Origin: Candidatus Parcubacteria bacterium
GTDB lineage: Bacteria > Patescibacteriota > Patescibacteriia > UBA1558 > GWA2-36-10
Length of the DNA: 23,772 bases
Assembly (NCBI GenBank): GCA_003599205.1
Contig: QZJA01000031.1
Location: 1 to 23,772, forward strand
Direction of reading: 5' to 3'
The position numbers and the translations under genes are program-made. Of the stretch, positions 21,184 to 23,772 are shown one piece after another. Position 1 is the stretch's first letter. Each line of letters opens with the position of its first letter. The notes below the pieces were generated by a model. That model did no database searches and was not told where the DNA came from. It saw only the letters and a list, made by a program, of their open reading frames with translations.

Positions 21184-22923
21184 TTAAAACTTTTTTAGGG
21201 CTTCACTTATTTCTTCTCTAAAGAAAGGACGACCGTCATATTTCAATAATTTTTTCTTGATGAGAATACCCGTTTCTTGCGCTATCAACTGTCCCAATTG
21301 TCCAGCCTGATTGCTTTCAATGAGCAGTACATCTTTGGAATTTTTCAAAATACTAGCCACAAATTCTTTAGCAAAAGGCCAGATATATTGAAGCTGGAGT
21401 ATTTTTATTTTCTTTTTATATTTATCTTCCAGGTGGGCATAAGCATCCAAAACCACACCTTTGGTAGACCCCCAGATGACCACTGTTTTTTTGGCTCGCG
21501 GATTGCCGTAGACCAATGGCTGTGGCATTTTCTCAGAAAAAGTTTCTAATTTTCTGGCTCGCTTATTGGCCTGAGCCAATCTATTGGCTGATCCTTCTTC
21601 AGAAAAACCATAAGGATCATGCTCATCGCTATTGGCGATATAGAGACCGTTTTTCACTCCGGGTAAAGCTCGCGGAGAAATACCGTCATCAGTTACTTTA
21701 TAACGGCGATAATCTTTTATTTTAGTCAGCTGGGCTGCAGTCAACAATTTTCCTCTTTGTATTTTTACTTTTTTGGTATCAAAAAACGGTACCGTGGTAT
21801 TGCCCTCAGCAATTATTTTGTCAGACAAAATAATCACTGGTAGCTGATAAGTCTCCGCTAGATTATGGGCCTCCGCTCCCAACTCGTAAGCCTCTTTGGC
21901 ATCACCGGGAGCAATGAGTATGCGCTGAGCCTCGCCCTGAGCAGCTCGAAGCACAAATTGTAGATCTCCCTGCTCGGTCCAAGTGGGCAGTCCGGTGGCT
22001 GGTCCGCCTCGCTGGACATTGACCATCACTATCGGCGTCTCGGTTATGCTGGCCAAGCCCAAAGTCTCTACCATCAAGGAAAATCCTCCGCCAGAAGTAG
22101 CTACCATAGCTCTAGCTCCGACATGAGCTGCTCCCAAAGCCATATTCAAAACTGCGATTTCATCTTCAGCGTGTTTGACGACAATTCCGGCCTGCTCGGC
22201 AATAGCCGCCAGATAATGCAAAATAGATGAAGATGGCGTCATGGGATAAGCTACATAAAAATTCATCCCCGCTGCCAGAGCACCCAAGGCCAAAGATTCA
22301 TTGGCGGTAATTAAAATATTATTATTTTTCTCCCTGGTTGAAAGATTACAGAAAAATTCTCCCTGGAAATTTGTTTTGACAAAATCATAGCCCAATTTCA
22401 AAGCTTTGATATTTTGATCGATTACACTTTTACCCTTATGTTTGAAATTTTCTGTTACCACCCGATTGGCAATTGTTAAATTTTGTCCGACCAGAGCCAA
22501 ACTAGCACCAATAGCCACTACATTTCTCATTAAGTCTCCACCAGCTTCTTTGGCTAGACTAGTAAGCGGTATAGCCAAAGCTTTGATTCTCCTCTCACTC
22601 ACTTTAGCCGGAGAAACTTTGACTTTATCTTTGTCATAAAGCAACACTCCGCCATGAGTCAACTCCGCTAAATTTTCAGTTACTGTATTTTGGTTTAAAG
22701 CCACCAAGATATCAATCGCTTTGGTTACACTATTGACTGGCCGAGTATCCACTATCAATTGGAAAGTATTGTGGCCGCCACGAATGAGTGAAGGATACTC
22801 AGTATAATCAAAAATTTCGTAGCCAGCACGCATAAAAATTTTACCAAAAATCATACCGGCTGATTTGATACCAAAACCTGCTTCACCCCCAATTTTCCAA
22901 CTTAAGTCATTTTTTGTTTTCAT
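21184..22923 (-). CDS. korA: 2-oxoacid:ferredoxin oxidoreductase, fused gamma-alpha subunit
   Basis: The protein has 579 residues. The gamma domain (about 1-190) starts KIGGEAGFGIKSAGMIFGKI and contains YPSLIRGGHNTFQL. The alpha domain follows from about residue 200, with ITANESLALGALAAGMNFYVAYPMTPSSSI (given here as the hallmark region; YPMTPSS is the family motif), AEDEIAVLNMALGAAHVGARA and a C-terminal domain. This gamma-alpha fusion with a separate beta gene is the two-subunit form. No delta ferredoxin subunit is present, so a separate ferredoxin must be used. First gene of the OFOR-prepilin operon, with its promoter at 22959-22964. Confidence 0.92.
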   Translation of the reverse strand: MKTKNDLSWKIGGEAGFGIKSAGMIFGKIFMRAGYEIFDYTEYPSLIRGGHNTFQLIVDTRPVNSVTKAIDILVALNQNTVTENLAELTHGGVLLYDKDKVKVSPAKVSERRIKALAIPLTSLAKEAGGDLMRNVVAIGASLALVGQNLTIANRVVTENFKHKGKSVIDQNIKALKLGYDFVKTNFQGEFFCNLSTREKNNNILITANESLALGALAAGMNFYVAYPMTPSSSILHYLAAIAEQAGIVVKHAEDEIAVLNMALGAAHVGARAMVATSGGGFSLMVETLGLASITETPIVMVNVQRGGPATGLPTWTEQGDLQFVLRAAQGEAQRILIAPGDAKEAYELGAEAHNLAETYQLPVIILSDKIIAEGNTTVPFFDTKKVKIQRGKLLTAAQLTKIKDYRRYKVTDDGISPRALPGVKNGLYIANSDEHDPYGFSEEGSANRLAQANKRARKLETFSEKMPQPLVYGNPRAKKTVVIWGSTKGVVLDAYAHLEDKYKKKIKILQLQYIWPFAKEFVASILKNSKDVLLIESNQAGQLGQLIAQETGILIKKKLLKYDGRPFFREEISEALKKF

Positions 22924-22958
22924 TTTAATTTTAGAGATTATTTTTCAAAAGCAAACTT

Positions 22959-22964
22959 ATTATA
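22959..22964 (-). promoter_or_regulatory. Extended -10 promoter of the OFOR operon
   Basis: Minus strand AATGTTATAATAAG, with TGT before TATAAT, about 35 nt before the korA ATG and just after the terminator at 22983-23018. Confidence 0.6.
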
Positions 22965-22982
22965 ACATTTTTTCTGGTAAAT

Positions 22983-23018
22983 AAAAAACCTCTTCTCGAC
23001 TAGAGAGTCGAAGAGAGG
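22983..23018 (-). terminator. Strong Rho-independent terminator
   Basis: A long stem (CCTCTTCTCGACT against AGTCGAAGAGAGG, with two imperfect pairs) and an AGAG loop, followed on the minus strand by six T. It ends the small-ORF cluster to its right. A second small hairpin, GCTCC/GGAGC, lies between it and the 57-residue ORF. Confidence 0.85.
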
Positions 23019-23054
23019 CCTAAACTTGCTCCCTAACAAAAGGAGCTTGGTTTA

Positions 23055-23228
23055 TCATGTTGGAGAATCCTTATTGCTAATGACTTCTCTTTTTACACTA
23101 TCAGCTGGTAGCTGATCTTTGGCTGGAGTCGTCATTAGCTCGTCTGGTGGCGACTCCATTATTTCGTGTTTGGGTTCATTTATTATTTGCTTATTTTTTC
23201 TTCCTAAAATTTTGTCTAAAAATGACAT
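23055..23228 (-). CDS. 57-residue hydrophilic protein
   Basis: A short ORF with a clean start (ATGTCATTTTTAGAC) and TGA stop. It begins MSFLDKILGRKNKQ, an amphipathic basic N-terminus like a membrane-surface anchor, followed by a Pro/Glu/Asp-rich disordered tail. No family is recognised. The leader AAAACAAAAACAAAAATG is shared with neighbouring small ORFs. The terminator at 22983-23018 follows. Confidence 0.55.
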   Translation of the reverse strand: MSFLDKILGRKNKQIINEPKHEIMESPPDELMTTPAKDQLPADSVKREVISNKDSPT

Positions 23229-23252
23229 TTTTGTTTTTGTTTTTAATGTTCA

Positions 23253-23315
23253 TTAACAATATGCCGCTACGGGCATGGTGCTAAAAATTAGCAGAATATA
23301 AAATGCTTGATACAT
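23253..23315 (-). CDS. 20-residue hydrophobic peptide ORF (tentative)
   Basis: MYQAFYILLIFSTMPVAAYC is preceded by the same ACAAAAACAAAAATG leader as the 57-residue ORF. It could be a leader peptide or a small membrane peptide. Two hairpins overlap its 3' half (ATGCC/GGCAT near 23260, GCTAA/TTAGC near 23280). Confidence 0.3.
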   Translation of the reverse strand: MYQAFYILLIFSTMPVAAYC

Positions 23316-23375
23316 TTTTGTTTTTGTTTTATCTCATTGATCCCCTTGTCTCTTTGAGATGGTGTATTAAATTGT

Positions 23376-23501
23376 CTAAAACCTTGCGCCCATCAAAACT
23401 AGGGCAAATAAATAAAGGGACAAAATCGACCAGTTTTCGTGGGTCTCCACTTGAGGATTACAATAGAATCCCGCTAATCGAAATGATTTTATTTCTTTCA
23501 T
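23376..23501 (-). CDS. 41-residue single-TM peptide (tentative)
   Basis: Begins MKEIKSFRLAGFYC and has a C-terminal hydrophobic segment (ENWSILSLYLFALVLMGARF). The layout, a short polar part with a K/E-S-F-R/K-L motif and then a membrane segment, resembles the 48-residue ORF just upstream, so the two may be distant paralogues. The leader is A-rich (AAAAACAAAAAAATG). Confidence 0.42.
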   Translation of the reverse strand: MKEIKSFRLAGFYCNPQVETHENWSILSLYLFALVLMGARF

Positions 23502-23519
23502 TTTTTTGTTTTTATTTTT

Positions 23520-23666
23520 TTAAACTGTTGATCCTACTACAGCCAAAAGGACAAAAGCCCCAACAGCACACAGGACAAAAATTGCCCAGTAGTCGCCTGA
23601 TTTGAGATTTTTATCTCCTGGCCTGATTATTAATTTAAAAGACTCGACCTTATTTTCTTGAACCAT
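23520..23666 (-). CDS. 48-residue single-TM protein
   Basis: Begins MVQENKVESFKLIIRPGDKN and has a membrane segment of about 20 residues (YWAIFVLCAVGAFVLLAVVG) ending in STV. Codon use and composition look like a real gene. It is the first ORF of the small-ORF cluster, with a possible -10 (TAAAAT, 23689-23694) 22 nt upstream. A plus-strand reading of 23303-23605 overlaps it but looks less protein-like. Confidence 0.55.
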   Translation of the reverse strand: MVQENKVESFKLIIRPGDKNLKSGDYWAIFVLCAVGAFVLLAVVGSTV

Positions 23667-23723
23667 AAACAATTGTTAATTATTAATGATTTTATCTTAT
23701 GGAAGTTTTTTATAAATATTATA

Positions 23724-23765
23724 TAAAAAAAATTGGTGGCCAAATACAATTTGGACTCACCAATT
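23724..23765 (-). terminator. Rho-independent terminator of a gene right of the window
   Basis: Minus strand ATTGGTG/CACCAAT and CCAAAT/ATTTGG stems are followed by eight T. It should end a minus-strand gene that lies beyond the right edge. Confidence 0.85.
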
Positions 23766-23772
23766 CTAGCTA

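Noticed and set aside
23303..23605. Plus-strand ORF of 100 codons
   Set aside because: Composition is irregular and it overlaps two minus-strand small ORFs with better starts and membrane-like composition. Transcription signals at both sides point to the minus strand.

Overview
The window looks like a piece of a Patescibacteria (CPR, Parcubacteria-like) chromosome. This is inferred from low G+C, leaders mostly without Shine-Dalgarno sequences, many small hypothetical membrane proteins, a half-length MFS protein, and a stripped-down metabolic set (2-oxoacid:ferredoxin oxidoreductase, RpiB, Rpe). No rRNA or marker gene is present to fix the lineage.

Left third (1 to about 9,907), accessory array. 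About thirteen ORFs all lie on the minus strand downstream of a tRNA-His gene. They include a methyltransferase, a NUDIX hydrolase, a lone PAS protein and many single-copy membrane or secreted proteins. Most boundaries between genes or small gene groups carry one recurring module, read on the minus strand: a copy of the tRNA-His 3' end (GGCACCCCA), a Rho-independent terminator, an extended -10 promoter (TGGTATAAT or GATATACT), then the next ATG, often ATGGAA. Several modules are near copies of each other kilobases apart and some extend into the first codons of unrelated genes. This resembles a cassette array grown by repeated site-specific recombination at the tRNA-His 3' end, with each unit carrying its own promoter and terminator. 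No integrase is in the window, and the array appears to continue past the left edge.

Junction (about 9,830 to 10,565). tRNA-His and tRNA-Arg flank a GIY-YIG nuclease-like gene bordered by hairpins with shared arms. A 23-nt fragment of tRNA-Arg lies next to the intact gene and is split by a 49-bp G+C-rich palindromic insert. Similar short palindromic inserts occur in the array, where filled and empty versions of the same site can be compared.

Right part (10,566 to about 23,000), core-like. It holds an MsbA-type ABC exporter (minus), then a plus-strand cluster of a small membrane protein, RpiB and an Rpe-like epimerase (pentose phosphate interconversion). Next comes a minus-strand block: OFOR alpha and beta, a prepilin-like protein translationally coupled to the beta subunit, a terminator, then a 1,168-residue surface protein, a sensor histidine kinase and a half-length MFS protein that overlap or nearly abut.

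Right edge (23,019 to 23,772). A run of very short minus-strand ORFs (57, 20, 41 and 48 codons), three of them behind A-rich leaders, lies between two strong terminators.
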